Shown: positions 1 through 7,332, numbered from the stretch's first letter. The stretch: DNA of 10,937 bases from an uncultured Bacteroidota bacterium (GCA_938008665.1 CALLKA010000028.1:1-10937); one strand, 5' to 3'. Notes: generated from the sequence alone by a model not told the origin. A program made the numbers and translations.

Positions 1-17
1 GTGTGCTCTTCCGATCT
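1..17. other. Probable Illumina adapter remnant at contig end
   Basis: The first 17 bases, GTGTGCTCTTCCGATCT, are identical to the 3' end of the common Illumina TruSeq read-2 adapter as I remember it. Genomic sequence seems to begin at about base 18, only six bases before the stop codon of the first gene. This is best read as untrimmed library sequence at an assembly edge, not as chromosomal DNA. The exact genomic boundary could differ by a base or two. Confidence 0.93.
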
Positions 18-23
18 AGTTTA

Positions 24-305
24 TTATTTAATAACCACTTCAGAAATAACATTTTCTCCCATTTTTTCGTTGACTCTTTGGATAATTTGTATTTTCTGAA
101 ATCCCAATTCGTTTTTTAAAGGGCCAATACTTGTTTCAATAAAAAGCTTTTGATTAAAGATGTAAATTTTATCTGTGTATTTGGCTACAGTGACACCCAT
201 AATTTCAGACCAAACTTCCTCAATTTGAGCAGCCCTAATTCCATTTTTTAATTTACTTGTTTGTACGAATTGCTTTAAAGCGTCGCCTAATTTAAATGTT
301 GCCAT
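24..305 (-). CDS. DUF721 (DciA-like) family protein
   Basis: This 93-residue protein fits the small DUF721 family, common next to recF or gyrB in Bacteroidota and related to the DciA helicase-loading proteins. The pattern is a short N-terminal helix with LGDALKQFV (residues 6-14), then VWSEIMG (31-37) with the conserved Trp32, then AKYTDKIYIFNQKLFIE (41-57), a beta-rich part, and a C-terminal part ending in a hydrophobic strand (VISEVVI). I use the ATG at 305; a TTG at 338 would add 12 residues and overlap recF. It lies 22 bases downstream of recF on the same strand, so the two are probably co-transcribed. A role in replication initiation or helicase loading is inferred from distant DciA similarity and the recF neighbourhood, and is not shown by the sequence. 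The gene is complete; its stop codon lies just inside the adapter-marked contig edge. Confidence 0.85.
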   Translation of the reverse strand: MATFKLGDALKQFVQTSKLKNGIRAAQIEEVWSEIMGVTVAKYTDKIYIFNQKLFIETSIGPLKNELGFQKIQIIQRVNEKMGENVISEVVIK

Positions 306-327
306 AACGAATGACCAAGTTACGATT

Positions 328-1410
328 TTAAATTTCAATTAACTGATAACTACTCAAATGTTTACCCAATAACTGTGTTAATCTATCTTTATGTGTGTCT
401 GTGATAAAAACTTGTCCGTCAGTGGCTTTACTTACCCAGGCAAGTAATTGCAGCATTCTGTTCTCATCTAATTTCTCGAATATGTCATCCATTAATAAGA
501 TGGGTGAAAATCCTTTGAATTTTTTTAATATCATCCATTCCGCAAGTCGAATAGCGAATAATAAACTTTTTCTTTGTCCTTGAGAAGCTTCTTGTTTGAA
601 CGGCTGATTTTGTATGGTCACCACCAGATCGTCCTTGTGTATTCCCACATTTGTTCGATGAAGTACGGTATCCTTGGGTAATGATTGTGTAAGTAAGGTT
701 TTAAAATCTTGGTCGCTTAAAGTAGATTGATATTTGATGGAGATATCGTCTACTTGTCCAGCTAAGTGTTGGTATAATTTTAAAACTTCGGGCAACCATT
801 CCTTCATTAATTGGTTTCTATATTCATGGATAGGATTCCCATTTGCAATTAATTGTTCATTCAATGTTTCTAAAAGTAAAGAGTCTAAATTCCCTGTTTC
901 ATTTGCAATTTTTAAAAGGCTATTGCGCTGTAATAAAATTTTATTGTATTGAATTAAATATTTTAAATAGGGGGGATGTATTTGACACAATAAACTATCC
1001 ATTAATTTTCTCCGTTCTTCACTTGCGCCAGTAATTATTTGAACATCATCTGGTGCGATCATAACACAGGGTATTTTTCCTAAATGTTGCGAATGCTTTG
1101 GGTACATTTCCTCATCAAAATAAAATTCTTTTTTTAAATTTTCTCTGATGATACAGGAAATAGTGACCTCGTTATTATTGATATTATATTTTCCATCAAT
1201 TCTTAATCCTTGATAAGCGTGATGTACGTTTTGTGCATCCGGTCGGCTAAAATAACTTTTGGTAAAGGACAAATAGTACAAGGCATCTAATACATTAGTT
1301 TTGCCAACGCCATTGGGGCCAACGATGCCTACAATACGATTTGTAAAGTGGAATTCCTTTTGAATGTAATTCCTGAATTGAACCAATGTAAGTTGCTGAA
1401 TCCCCACCAT
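328..1410 (-). CDS. recF: DNA replication and repair protein RecF
   Basis: RecF is an SMC-like ATPase that binds single-strand gaps and helps load RecA in recombinational repair. The 360-residue product has the expected family length and all core motifs. Counting from the ATG at 1410, these are a Walker A loop GPNGVGKT (residues 31-38), an ABC signature SQGQRK (276-281), and a Walker B strand ILLMDDIFEKLD (304-315) followed by a D-loop-like segment. The ITDTH strand (336-340) comes near the C-terminus. The conserved APDDV stretch (119-123) and GIHKDDL (256-262) are also typical of RecF. An in-frame TTG at 1425 would add five residues, but the ATG start (MVGIQQL...) matches family starts better. 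The gene is divergent from pyrR with 78 bases between starts, and the DUF721 gene follows 22 bases downstream. Nothing looks broken. Confidence 0.97.
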   Translation of the reverse strand: MVGIQQLTLVQFRNYIQKEFHFTNRIVGIVGPNGVGKTNVLDALYYLSFTKSYFSRPDAQNVHHAYQGLRIDGKYNINNNEVTISCIIRENLKKEFYFDEEMYPKHSQHLGKIPCVMIAPDDVQIITGASEERRKLMDSLLCQIHPPYLKYLIQYNKILLQRNSLLKIANETGNLDSLLLETLNEQLIANGNPIHEYRNQLMKEWLPEVLKLYQHLAGQVDDISIKYQSTLSDQDFKTLLTQSLPKDTVLHRTNVGIHKDDLVVTIQNQPFKQEASQGQRKSLLFAIRLAEWMILKKFKGFSPILLMDDIFEKLDENRMLQLLAWVSKATDGQVFITDTHKDRLTQLLGKHLSSYQLIEI

Positions 1411-1488
1411 GTGTGCAAAATACAAAGGGTTTCATTAAGCACCTTAAAATTTGAGAAAAAGGGTGTAATTTTATTAAAATTTTACGGA

Positions 1489-2013
1489 ATGACGCTGATC
1501 AGTGAACAACAGCTACCGAGCATTATTAAAAGGTTGGCACACCAAATTTTGGAAACTTACCCAGGTTTAACCAATTCAGTTATTATTGGATTACAACCTA
1601 GGGGAATTTATTTAAGTGATCGAATTGTAGCCGCTTTACACCAAGAATTACCTGTAAATCAAGTAGTTTATGGCAAATTAGACATTACCTTTTATCGAGA
1701 TGATATTCGCAGAGAATTACACCTAGCTACACAAACTGATTTGCCTTTCAGTATTGAAGGCAAAACGGTTATTTTAATAGATGATGTATTATTTACAGGA
1801 CGCACCATCAGAGCTGCATTGGATGCGCTATTGGCTTTTGGACGTCCATCAAAGGTTTCTTTATGTGTTCTGGTAGATCGCAAACCGAGTCGGGAATTAC
1901 CCATTCAGCCTGATTTTACAGGCAAAGAAATGATTGACGCATCCCCATATAAGGTAAAAGTAAGGTGGAAGGAGAATGACGGGGTAGATGATGTAATACT
2001 CCTGGTAGATTAA
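1489..2013 (+). CDS. pyrR: PyrR bifunctional regulator / uracil phosphoribosyltransferase
   Basis: PyrR has a type I phosphoribosyltransferase fold. In Gram-positive bacteria it binds pyr mRNA leaders and also converts uracil plus PRPP to UMP. The 174-residue product shows the PRPP loop VILIDDVLFTGRTIRAAL (residues 94-111), GLQPRG (34-39), LDITFYRDD (64-72) and VLVDRKPSRELPI (127-139), all diagnostic of PyrR rather than of plain Upp. The open frame extends upstream to 1348, but that part overlaps recF and has no family resemblance, so I use the ATG at 1489. pyrB follows 55 bases downstream on the same strand. I could not find a PyrR-binding RNA hairpin in the pyrR leader or in the pyrR-pyrB gap. 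Regulation by RNA binding is therefore unproven here, and a salvage role is equally possible. Confidence 0.95.
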   Translation: MTLISEQQLPSIIKRLAHQILETYPGLTNSVIIGLQPRGIYLSDRIVAALHQELPVNQVVYGKLDITFYRDDIRRELHLATQTDLPFSIEGKTVILIDDVLFTGRTIRAALDALLAFGRPSKVSLCVLVDRKPSRELPIQPDFTGKEMIDASPYKVKVRWKENDGVDDVILLVD

Positions 2014-2068
2014 AATATTAGATAATAGACAAGGCAGGTTGAAAAAAATATACTAATTTTGTTTTTTA

Positions 2069-3001
2069 ATGGCACTATCTACCAAACATCTTCTTGGTAT
2101 CAAGGACCTCACACAAGAGGATATACAACTTATTTTATCTACCGCATCGCAATTCAAGGAAGTTTTACAAAGACCTGTTAAAAAGGTTCCTACTTTAAGG
2201 GATGTAACTATTGTAAATTTATTTTACGAAAATTCAACCAGAACAAGAATTTCATTTGAGCTCGCTGAAAAACGATTGTCAGCGGATGTAGTCAATTTTA
2301 CTGTTTCCAATTCCTCTGCGGCAAAAGGGGAAACTTTACTTGATACGGTTAATAATATTTTGTCCATGAAAGTGGATATGGTGGTGATGAGACATAGTGC
2401 TTCAGGCGCGCCTCATTATTTAGCCAAACACATTGATGCCGCTATTATAAATGCTGGGGATGGGATTAATGAACATCCTACACAGGCCTTATTAGATGCT
2501 TTCTCCATGCAGGAAAAACTGGGACAATTGGCAGGTTTAAAAGTCGCTATTATTGGAGATGTTATGCACAGCAGGGTGGCTTTAAGTAATATTTATTTAC
2601 TTAAAAAAATGGGTGCTGAAGTGATGGTTTCTGGACCACCTACTTTAATACCTACTTATCTTCAAGAAGCAATGGATATCAAAGTTGAATATAACATTGA
2701 TAAAGCGCTTGCTTGGTGTGATGTGGCTAATGTGCTTAGAATTCAATTAGAACGTCAAAATCAGCCTTTATTCTCATCTTTAAGGGAATACAACATGGCT
2801 TATGGTATTACGAAACAAAGGTTGGATAAGCTCTCAAAGGATATTGTTATCATGCATCCAGGCCCCATTAACAGAGGTGTAGAAATTGATAGTGATGTGG
2901 CAGATAGTCCCCATTCTATCATTTTAGACCAGGTGGAAAATGGTGTAGCAGTGAGAATGTCTTGTTTATATCTGTTGACTGGACGAACTAATCCAGCATA
3001 A
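2069..3001 (+). CDS. pyrB: Aspartate carbamoyltransferase catalytic subunit
   Basis: This enzyme joins carbamoyl phosphate and L-aspartate to give N-carbamoyl-L-aspartate, the committed step of pyrimidine synthesis, in the cytoplasm. The 310-residue length is typical. The carbamoyl-phosphate loop FYENSTRTR is at residues 52-60, MRHS at 107-110, and HPTQALLDAFSM at 136-147. The second-domain segment GDVMHSR is at 163-169, and the aspartate-domain loop HPGPINRGVEID is at 263-274. These distinguish it from ornithine carbamoyltransferase, which would carry a different aspartate/ornithine loop. It follows pyrR by 55 bases and is probably in the same transcript. A TAATTTTG element (2054-2061) resembles a Bacteroidota -7 box, but it has no good partner -33 element and lies only seven bases before the start. 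No pyrI regulatory-subunit gene is next to it. Confidence 0.97.
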   Translation: MALSTKHLLGIKDLTQEDIQLILSTASQFKEVLQRPVKKVPTLRDVTIVNLFYENSTRTRISFELAEKRLSADVVNFTVSNSSAAKGETLLDTVNNILSMKVDMVVMRHSASGAPHYLAKHIDAAIINAGDGINEHPTQALLDAFSMQEKLGQLAGLKVAIIGDVMHSRVALSNIYLLKKMGAEVMVSGPPTLIPTYLQEAMDIKVEYNIDKALAWCDVANVLRIQLERQNQPLFSSLREYNMAYGITKQRLDKLSKDIVIMHPGPINRGVEIDSDVADSPHSIILDQVENGVAVRMSCLYLLTGRTNPA

Positions 3002-3038
3002 TTGCTTTAGTTATTCGCAATTTTCCTAATTTTAAGTC

Positions 3039-3506
3039 ATGCAAAGAATCTGTTTATTTCCTGGCACTTTTGACCCAGTTACGCTAGGCCATATAGATAT
3101 TATTAATCGATCCTTACCATTATTTGATAAAGTGGTGGTGGGTATTGGTATTAATGCTTCTAAAAATCCCATGTTTACAGCAGACCAGCGTAAGTTATGG
3201 TTTGAAGATATTTACAAAGACCAACCAAAAGTAGAAGTGGCTACTTATGATGGATTGACCGTAAAATTTTGCCAAGCAATTGGGGCAAATTTTATTTTAA
3301 GGGGTATTAGATACGTGAGCGATTTTGAATATGAAAAAACTATCGCTGATGCCAATAGAACCATGGATCGCCATATTGAAACTATCTTTTTAACAGGGGA
3401 GCCAAAATATACTTCAGTAGCCTCCACAATTGTAAGAGATATTATTAGGAATGGGGGTGATGCTTCTCCATTTTTACCTGAAGCGGTTATTAAAACCTTG
3501 AAATAA
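3039..3506 (+). CDS. coaD: Phosphopantetheine adenylyltransferase
   Basis: CoaD transfers AMP from ATP to 4'-phosphopantetheine, giving dephospho-CoA, the next-to-last step of coenzyme A synthesis. The 155-residue product is of normal length. It carries the nucleotidyltransferase signature GTFDPVTLGH at residues 9-18 (the TxGH ATP-binding motif), RGIRYVSDFEYE at 88-99, and SVASTIVRD at 126-134 (equivalent to the family's ISSTxxR motif). It starts 37 bases after pyrB on the same strand, so it may share that transcript although it is not a pyrimidine gene. It faces the NUDIX gene tail to tail across 41 bases, in which I see no strong terminator hairpin. Confidence 0.97.
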   Translation: MQRICLFPGTFDPVTLGHIDIINRSLPLFDKVVVGIGINASKNPMFTADQRKLWFEDIYKDQPKVEVATYDGLTVKFCQAIGANFILRGIRYVSDFEYEKTIADANRTMDRHIETIFLTGEPKYTSVASTIVRDIIRNGGDASPFLPEAVIKTLK

Positions 3507-3547
3507 TCATTTGAGTATAAATGCTATTTAGTGCTTCTATTTAAAGT

Positions 3548-3973
3548 TTAAATTATATTTATTTTTATTCTGTAAGCCTCAATAACTTCAATAATCGTAG
3601 GGTAGGTTTGTTCTAAGCAATGTTTTGCAGTTGCAAGAGAATGCCATTCAATTTTTTCGATATCCTCTGAAATTTGAGGAATACCAGATTGTGCTGTTGG
3701 AATGGTCATATGAAACCAATAGGTTCTTTTAACTACTTCTTCATTCAAGTATTTGTCAAAATAAGTATGATTCGTAAATTTTAATAATTCATTCAATCGA
3801 ATGTTATTAATCCCTGTTTCTTCGGCTACCTCACGAACTGCACAGGTTTGAATGGTTTCACCATCATCTAATTTTCCCTTAGGTAAATCCCAAAATCCCC
3901 TTCTGAATATCCAAAGTATTTGGCCTTGCGGGTTGGTTACAAGGCCACCTGCTGCGATGATTTGTGTAGGCAT
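3548..3973 (-). CDS. NUDIX hydrolase
   Basis: NUDIX enzymes cleave nucleoside diphosphates linked to another group, using a divalent metal. This 141-residue protein has a complete NUDIX box (GX5EX7REUXEEXGU) running from Gly33 to Ile55, with GKLDDGE at 33-39 and REVAEETGI at 47-55. The preceding RRGFWDLPKG (24-33) is common in the Ap4A and diphosphoinositol-type branches, but the substrate cannot be fixed from sequence. The C-terminal part contains a Tyr/Phe-rich strand (TYFDKYLNEEVVKRTYWFHM). It is divergent from pyrE, with 78 bases between the two starts. It could be a housecleaning enzyme or a nucleotide-pool enzyme, and a link to pyrimidine metabolism rests only on position. Confidence 0.93.
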   Translation of the reverse strand: MPTQIIAAGGLVTNPQGQILWIFRRGFWDLPKGKLDDGETIQTCAVREVAEETGINNIRLNELLKFTNHTYFDKYLNEEVVKRTYWFHMTIPTAQSGIPQISEDIEKIEWHSLATAKHCLEQTYPTIIEVIEAYRIKINII

Positions 3974-4051
3974 AAAATGTGTAAAGTATTTAATAATTCT
4001 TGCAACGAATGTAGCAATTTGACTTTAATTTCGCCCTACGAATTTAAAATT

Positions 4052-4680
4052 ATGACAAATCAAAAAGCCGTAGCTGAAAAGTTATTACAAGTGGGAGCAG
4101 TAAAATTAAGTCCAAATGAACCTTTTACCTGGGCAAGTGGTTGGAAAAGTCCAATATATTGCGACAATAGAAAAGTGTTATCCTTTCCTTATGTGCGTGA
4201 TTTTATTAAAAGTGAAATGTGTAATGTGATTTTTGAAAAATTTGACGGAGCGGATATGTTGGCTGGTGTTGCCACAGCTGGAATACCATGGGGTGCAATG
4301 GCTGCAGATCAATTAAAACTTCCTTATATCTATGTGAGACCAAAACCAAAAGAACATGGATTGGGTAACCAAATTGAAGGTGCTTATGCAACGACCAATA
4401 AAATTTTAGTGATAGAGGATTTAATTTCCACAGGCAAAAGTAGTTTGCAAGTAGTGGATGTACTTCGAAATGCAGGATTAGAGGTTGTTGGAATGGTGTC
4501 TATATTTAATTATGGATTTGATATTGCAGATGAGGCTTTTAAAAAAGCAGGAGTCCCTTTTATTTCCTTAACAACTATGCAAGTTTAATTGATTTGGCTG
4601 TTGAGAAAGGCGATGTAGATGCGAGTACACAGGATATGTTAATGGAATGGCGTAATAGTCCTTCTACTTGGAAACAATAA
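4052..4680 (+). CDS. pyrE: Orotate phosphoribosyltransferase, frameshifted near the 3' end
   Basis: PyrE converts orotate and PRPP to orotidine 5'-phosphate, the fifth step of UMP synthesis. The ATG at 4052 begins a protein with WASGWKSPIYCDNRK (residues 27-41), the catalytic-loop segment YVRPKPKEHGLGNQIEG (94-110) and the PRPP loop ILVIEDLISTGKSS (118-131). In the frame as given, translation stops at 4588 after 178 codons, with a non-family tail TTMQV. From base 4570 the -1 frame continues the family-like C-terminus, NNYASLIDLAVEKGD... to WRNSPSTWKQ, ending at a TAA at 4678-4680. Restoring one missing base in the A-run at 4570-4571 gives a 209-residue enzyme of normal length. This is most likely a sequencing or assembly error, less likely a real mutation. 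A start at 3920 would overlap the NUDIX gene and add 44 unrelated residues, so I reject it. Confidence 0.93.
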
Positions 4681-4712
4681 AAAAATCGCATTAATTGCTG
4701 TAAATAATCTTC

Positions 4713-5192
4713 TTAATTACGTCCACTTAATACGGAAGCCAAATTTAATTTTTGGGTAGTTTCAAATTCAATGGGGATGGTTTTAGTAAACATACCTTTT
4801 GACAGAGTGGATGTTCCTTTTACACTAATTTTCATTGGCTTATTGAATATTAAATCAATACTATTTTTCAGTATACTAGTTAAATCAACTTCCATGATTG
4901 CGGGCAAATCAAATGCAGCATTTGCTGGGATATTAAATACGGTATCCAAATGATAATGCGTAAATTTTTCATCGTTGATAAAAATATCCGCGTCCAACTT
5001 ATTTAATGCTAATGAAAATGAATTTGGATTTTCATAGGTGAATTCAGCCTTGAATAAATTTTTTCCTAAACTGGCTTTTTCAATTTTTATTGATTTCAAC
5101 CCTTTAAAAACAAATGGCTGGGGTTGACTACATGAAATAATCAATAATGTACATGCTAAAAAAAATAGGTAGGGGATGATTCGAAAGTTCAT
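4713..5192 (-). CDS. LEA14/LEA2-like lipoprotein
   Basis: This 159-residue protein begins with a lipoprotein signal peptide: a hydrophobic stretch (residues 6-19) ends in a lipobox-like IIS before Cys21. It should be lipid-anchored in the envelope; the +2 residue is Ser, not Asp, so outer-membrane sorting is plausible. The mature part resembles an LEA2 (LEA14-like) beta-sandwich. It contains the typical FTYENPNSFSLALNKLDADIFIND (50-73) with the conserved Asn-Pro-Asn, then a hydrophobic strand region and a C-terminal TIPIEFETT. Such proteins are widespread in Bacteroidota and lack an established function. It converges on pyrE across a 32-base gap without an obvious terminator, and it diverges from the WbqC gene across 80 bases. 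Confidence 0.8.
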   Translation of the reverse strand: MNFRIIPYLFFLACTLLIISCSQPQPFVFKGLKSIKIEKASLGKNLFKAEFTYENPNSFSLALNKLDADIFINDEKFTHYHLDTVFNIPANAAFDLPAIMEVDLTSILKNSIDLIFNKPMKISVKGTSTLSKGMFTKTIPIEFETTQKLNLASVLSGRN

Positions 5193-5272
5193 TTTTGATA
5201 TTTTTATAAAATTATTAGTTATTTGTTGATTATGGAAATATATTTACTTATCGTAAATGATTATTGAACCAC

Positions 5273-5899
5273 ATGCCCCAGTCAATTTTTAAAACAGATC
5301 TACAATATTTTGGAAGTATTCATTTTGTGAAAACATTAATGGAGAATAGAAATGTGGTATTTGATTTGGATGCCCCTTTTTCAAAGATGAGTTTTAAAAA
5401 TAGAATGGTTATTGTTACTTCACAAGGACCCTTGATGTTAACCATCCCCATTGTAGGTGGCCGAGATCAAAAAACTCCCATCAAGGATATTACAATTGCT
5501 TATGATTCACCATGGAATGCGCAACATTTAAAATCAATTATAACAAGTTATAAGAGGGCGCCATATTTTGAATATTACGAAGAAAGTTTAACATCATTGT
5601 ATGCAAATAAACCAGAGAAATTAGTTGATTTTTTATTGCAATGTTCCGACTGGCTTCAATCGCAATTAAAAATAAAATGGGAGCGTAGTTTGCCAAATGA
5701 TCAAGTTGACGTAGTTGCAGTAATTAAATACCAAGATCCTTGGTTGCCTAAAAATTATAGCCAAGTTGAAGGATTGACAAAGTACCAACAAGTATTTTCA
5801 GATCAACTTGATTTTGTTACAAACGCGTCTATATTAGACATGTTATTTTGTGTGGGAGGAAGAGAGATTAGTAGATTATGTGCTCCTCCAATAAAGTAG
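5273..5899 (+). CDS. WbqC family protein
   Basis: This is a member of the WbqC-like family (PF08889 as I recall), common in Bacteroidota and found in some O-antigen clusters. Its biochemical role is not established. Counted from the ATG at 5273, the 208-residue product has LTIPIVGG (56-63), IKDITIAYDSPWNAQH (70-85), the aromatic block PYFEYYE (97-103), YQQVF (171-175) and ASILDMLF (185-192). These are typical of the Bacteroidota subgroup. A TTG at 5264 would add only three residues. The last 32 bases overlap the end of the convergent M56 peptidase gene. The usual family neighbours that I know of, such as a signal peptidase gene, are not seen here. Confidence 0.88.
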   Translation: MPQSIFKTDLQYFGSIHFVKTLMENRNVVFDLDAPFSKMSFKNRMVIVTSQGPLMLTIPIVGGRDQKTPIKDITIAYDSPWNAQHLKSIITSYKRAPYFEYYEESLTSLYANKPEKLVDFLLQCSDWLQSQLKIKWERSLPNDQVDVVAVIKYQDPWLPKNYSQVEGLTKYQQVFSDQLDFVTNASILDMLFCVGGREISRLCAPPIK

Positions 5900-7316
5900 T
5901 ATCGTTGATTATAGGATGTGTTTGCAAGAATTCCTTTGTCCACTTTTCATATTGCTTAATTTGTTCCAATTCCTCACTCTTCAATAAATAGTCCAACGCT
6001 TCTTTCAAATTACTTGCTTTCGCCAATTTTTGATTCAATAAGTCTCTTTTTAATTGGTAGTTGGAGAAAATAGCTCGAATTAATAATTTGTCAGCAATTT
6101 TATAGGATTCATTTTCTTTCTCCTCTTGATAAGTAGCAAATTGGCTAGTTGGCTCATGTTTTTTAATCCAGATCAAAGTTTGATCAACTAAGTTAGCATA
6201 GGTTTCATTCTTTAAATCATGACTATATTTTTCCTTTAAGCCTTTAATTATATGCGATTGTTTCATTACCCTGGTTGCCTTTTTATTTGTGACTGCAACC
6301 TCTGAGTTGTTATTTTTTAAAATATAATTAGCATTTATCGCAATAGGGGCATTATTATTTGTAATAGTTGTTGTTGGACCTGTTGATATAAAAATGAAAC
6401 TGCCTAATACGGCCCCCATACTTAATTTAACTATTAATTGTTTACTTGAATGAATGCTGACATTATTAAAATATTGTATTCTTTTCAATAATTCACTTTG
6501 AGATCCAAAAATCCCCATGGTTAGGTTGGTACTATTGGAGATACGATTATTTACATGTTCTGCAATTTTCAATAATGCATTCATGTATTCAACTTTTATT
6601 GGACTGTTTTTAATGACGATTAAATCACAAGCAATTTCCCTTTGCAAACTCATTTCCTTATTTAATAATATAGAGAATGGGTTAAAAAATAAAATGGTTT
6701 GATTTAGGCTAATGATAATATTAACTAGGTAATCTTTTCTGAGGATATGCGCTATTTCGTGAATCAAAATAGTCTCCATTTCTTTTGTAGTGAGTTGATT
6801 GCAAATGGCAATCGGAAGTAATACAATGGGGGTTAGCCAGCCAAAAGTAATAGGAGCGTCAATTTGGCTACTAAAGCCAATTTTAATATTTGATGTATAT
6901 CTTAATATATGGGGTGGAAGGCTACTTGTTAAAAAATCTGACTGCGTGAAATTTGCCGTCTTTTTTAAGCCAGCTATATATTTAAATTGAAATAAAATTC
7001 TTGCTAAAAAATAAATCAAAATAATACAATAGGTTAATCCGATTACGGTTAGCCATTGGATACTATTGTTATTATTCAATGGAATTGTAATATTGGCAAT
7101 TTTAGCAGTCATCTCAAATAAGCTAAAAGTATGGGCTCCAAAAATGCTACTAATGAATTGTAATAAACTGATTACTTGAATGGCACCTGCGAATAGGAAC
7201 AATTTTGCTGGTTTAAAATTACCCATCCATTTAACACACTCATACATCATAAATAATATAGCCATGAAGCCGATATTATTTAAAATTGCATTCGGTATAT
7301 TAGCCAGTAATTCCAT
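5868..7316 (-). CDS. M56 family (BlaR1/MecR1-like) membrane metallopeptidase
   Basis: This is an integral membrane zinc protease of the BlaR1/MecR1 type, 482 residues long. Hydrophobic helices lie near residues 11-31, 38-60, 88-110, 197-213 and 297-311. The catalytic HEIAH is at 186-190, followed by LRKDYLVN, and a family-typical LQREIACD at 224-231 supplies the likely third zinc ligand, Glu227. In characterised relatives, an external signal triggers the protease domain and leads to loss of the BlaI/MecI repressor. This protein has no penicillin-binding sensor domain. Instead its C-terminal part (about 340-482) is Lys/Glu-rich and mostly helical, with no family I recognise, so its signal is unknown. 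It follows blaI after a 12-base gap on the same strand. Its last 32 bases overlap the convergent WbqC gene. An antibiotic-resistance role should not be assumed. Confidence 0.93.
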   Translation of the reverse strand: MELLANIPNAILNNIGFMAILFMMYECVKWMGNFKPAKLFLFAGAIQVISLLQFISSIFGAHTFSLFEMTAKIANITIPLNNNNSIQWLTVIGLTYCIILIYFLARILFQFKYIAGLKKTANFTQSDFLTSSLPPHILRYTSNIKIGFSSQIDAPITFGWLTPIVLLPIAICNQLTTKEMETILIHEIAHILRKDYLVNIIISLNQTILFFNPFSILLNKEMSLQREIACDLIVIKNSPIKVEYMNALLKIAEHVNNRISNSTNLTMGIFGSQSELLKRIQYFNNVSIHSSKQLIVKLSMGAVLGSFIFISTGPTTTITNNNAPIAINANYILKNNNSEVAVTNKKATRVMKQSHIIKGLKEKYSHDLKNETYANLVDQTLIWIKKHEPTSQFATYQEEKENESYKIADKLLIRAIFSNYQLKRDLLNQKLAKASNLKEALDYLLKSEELEQIKQYEKWTKEFLQTHPIINDTTLLEEHIIY

Positions 7317-7332
7317 AATACGATTGTATTAT
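7315..7332. repeat. Perfect 7-bp inverted repeat at blaI/M56 junction
   Basis: ATAATAC (7315-7321) and GTATTAT (7326-7332) form a perfect inverted repeat around GATT. It covers both the blaI stop codon and the M56 start codon. The plus-strand core ATACGATTGTATT (7318-7330) differs at one base of 13 from the segment upstream of blaI at 7712-7724. That makes a repressor-binding site or a small mRNA hairpin possible; which one cannot be told from sequence alone. Confidence 0.5.

Noticed and set aside
1411..1488. PyrR-controlled attenuator or riboswitch upstream of pyrR
   Set aside because: I found no PyrR-binding loop consensus and no terminator/antiterminator pair in the 78-base divergent region with recF. 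The 55-base pyrR-pyrB gap also lacks one.
3507..3547. Bidirectional terminator between coaD and the NUDIX gene
   Set aside because: Only a tiny AT stem (TAAAT/ATTTA) can be drawn, without GC pairs or a convincing U-tract.
4003..4033. Promoter for pyrE with a TAATTTCG box
   Set aside because: The box (4026-4033) has one mismatch to the consensus, and its possible TTG partner at 4000-4002 is at the far limit of spacing. In AT-rich DNA this is close to chance, so it is not listed as a feature.
4565..4590. Programmed -1 ribosomal frameshift in pyrE
   Set aside because: The bases around the switch (TCC TTA ACA) do not form a standard slippery heptamer, and I see no strong downstream hairpin. PyrE is not known to use such a mechanism. 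A lost A in a short run explains the data more simply.
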